64,000 nt of DNA from Rothia mucilaginosa (GTDB lineage: Bacteria > Actinomycetota > Actinomycetes > Actinomycetales > Micrococcaceae): assembly GCF_901875305.1 (NCBI RefSeq), contig NZ_CABFLY010000002.1, positions 124,001-188,000 of the forward strand. The letters are read 5' to 3'. The notes under the pieces are model-generated. The model was given only the letters and a program-made list of their open reading frames with translations. It made no database searches and had not been told where the DNA came from. A program made the position numbers and the translations under genes. Shown piece by piece: positions 63,956 through 64,000 of the stretch. Each line of letters starts with the position of its first letter. Position 1 is the stretch's first letter.

Positions 63956-64000
63956 TTACGCGAAGAGAGCTCGAATCTGATCCTCACCGGCAATCGTTGT
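63956..64000 (-). CDS. Last codons of a minus-strand gene, possibly trkA
   Basis: Read on the minus strand from the window edge, 14 codons end in TAA at 63956-63958, giving a C-terminus that reads TTIAGEDQIRALFA. In related actinobacteria a TrkA-type potassium-uptake regulator follows DUF3159 in convergent orientation, and the tail is compatible with that. Too little is visible for a firm call. Confidence 0.4.
   Translation of the reverse strand, partial: TTIAGEDQIRALFA

Overview
The window looks like chromosomal DNA of a high-G+C actinobacterium, most probably Rothia or a close relative in the Micrococcaceae. This rests on gene order and gene content, not on a database search. Actinobacterial hallmarks include nucS just beyond the atp operon, clpS-DUF2017-murI-MBL-rph-rdgB, a fused cydDC, the ParE variant of topoisomerase IV, sepH, and a DUF4193 / dut / DUF3710 / OB-fold / DUF3159 run. 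No phage, CRISPR array, rRNA or tRNA was seen.

Layout. 1-1.6 kb: the tail of an unknown gene and an NAD-dependent epimerase-like gene. 2.1-7.5 kb: a surface-polysaccharide group (tandem GT2 glycosyltransferase, membrane nucleotide-sugar 4,6-dehydratase, WecA/TagO-type sugar-phosphate transferase), joined by an overlapping TAGTG to the atp operon (7.5-15.7 kb: two small membrane genes, then atpB-E-F-H-A-G-D-C). 15.8-26.1 kb: nucS, a small zinc-finger protein, an alpha/beta hydrolase, an AI-2E family permease, a thioredoxin/TPR protein, an ABC exporter pair, DUF3039 and a helicase. 26.1-28.8 kb: an accessory-looking island with G-quadruplex-like tracts, a promoter whose spacer holds a poly-G run, a Tat-exported glycine-rich protein and an array of four RNA-like hairpins. 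28.8-35.7 kb: nicotinamide salvage (pncA, pncB), clpS, DUF2017, murI, a metallo-hydrolase, rph and rdgB. 36-39.6 kb: an unknown membrane protein and parE. 40-51.5 kb: cytochrome bd oxidase (cydAB), then a lipoprotein, a peptidoglycan-binding-domain adaptor and a MacB-like ABC protein, then fused cydDC. 51.7-57.5 kb: a TSUP permease, parC, DUF5998 and a phosphatase-superfamily enzyme. 57.6-62.3 kb: sepH, DUF4193, dut, DUF3710, an OB-fold-like protein and DUF3159. 62.4-63.85 kb: an intact IS3-family element sitting in the loop of the DUF3159 terminator. The window ends in the last codons of a minus-strand gene, possibly trkA.

How it fits together. Most of the window is conserved housekeeping: ATP synthesis, bd-type respiration and its CydDC export system, chromosome topology, mismatch-type repair (NucS), NAD salvage, nucleotide-pool cleaning (Dut, RdgB) and cell-envelope building. 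The most interesting material is regulatory. Homopolymer runs of 8-9 bases lie at expression-setting positions: inside a promoter spacer (26506), near a likely transcription start (20936), and between Shine-Dalgarno and ATG of two genes (17063, 31144). This suggests slippage-based switching of surface and stress functions. The IS insertion, the hairpin over its transposase ribosome site and the four-hairpin array are the other main observations.
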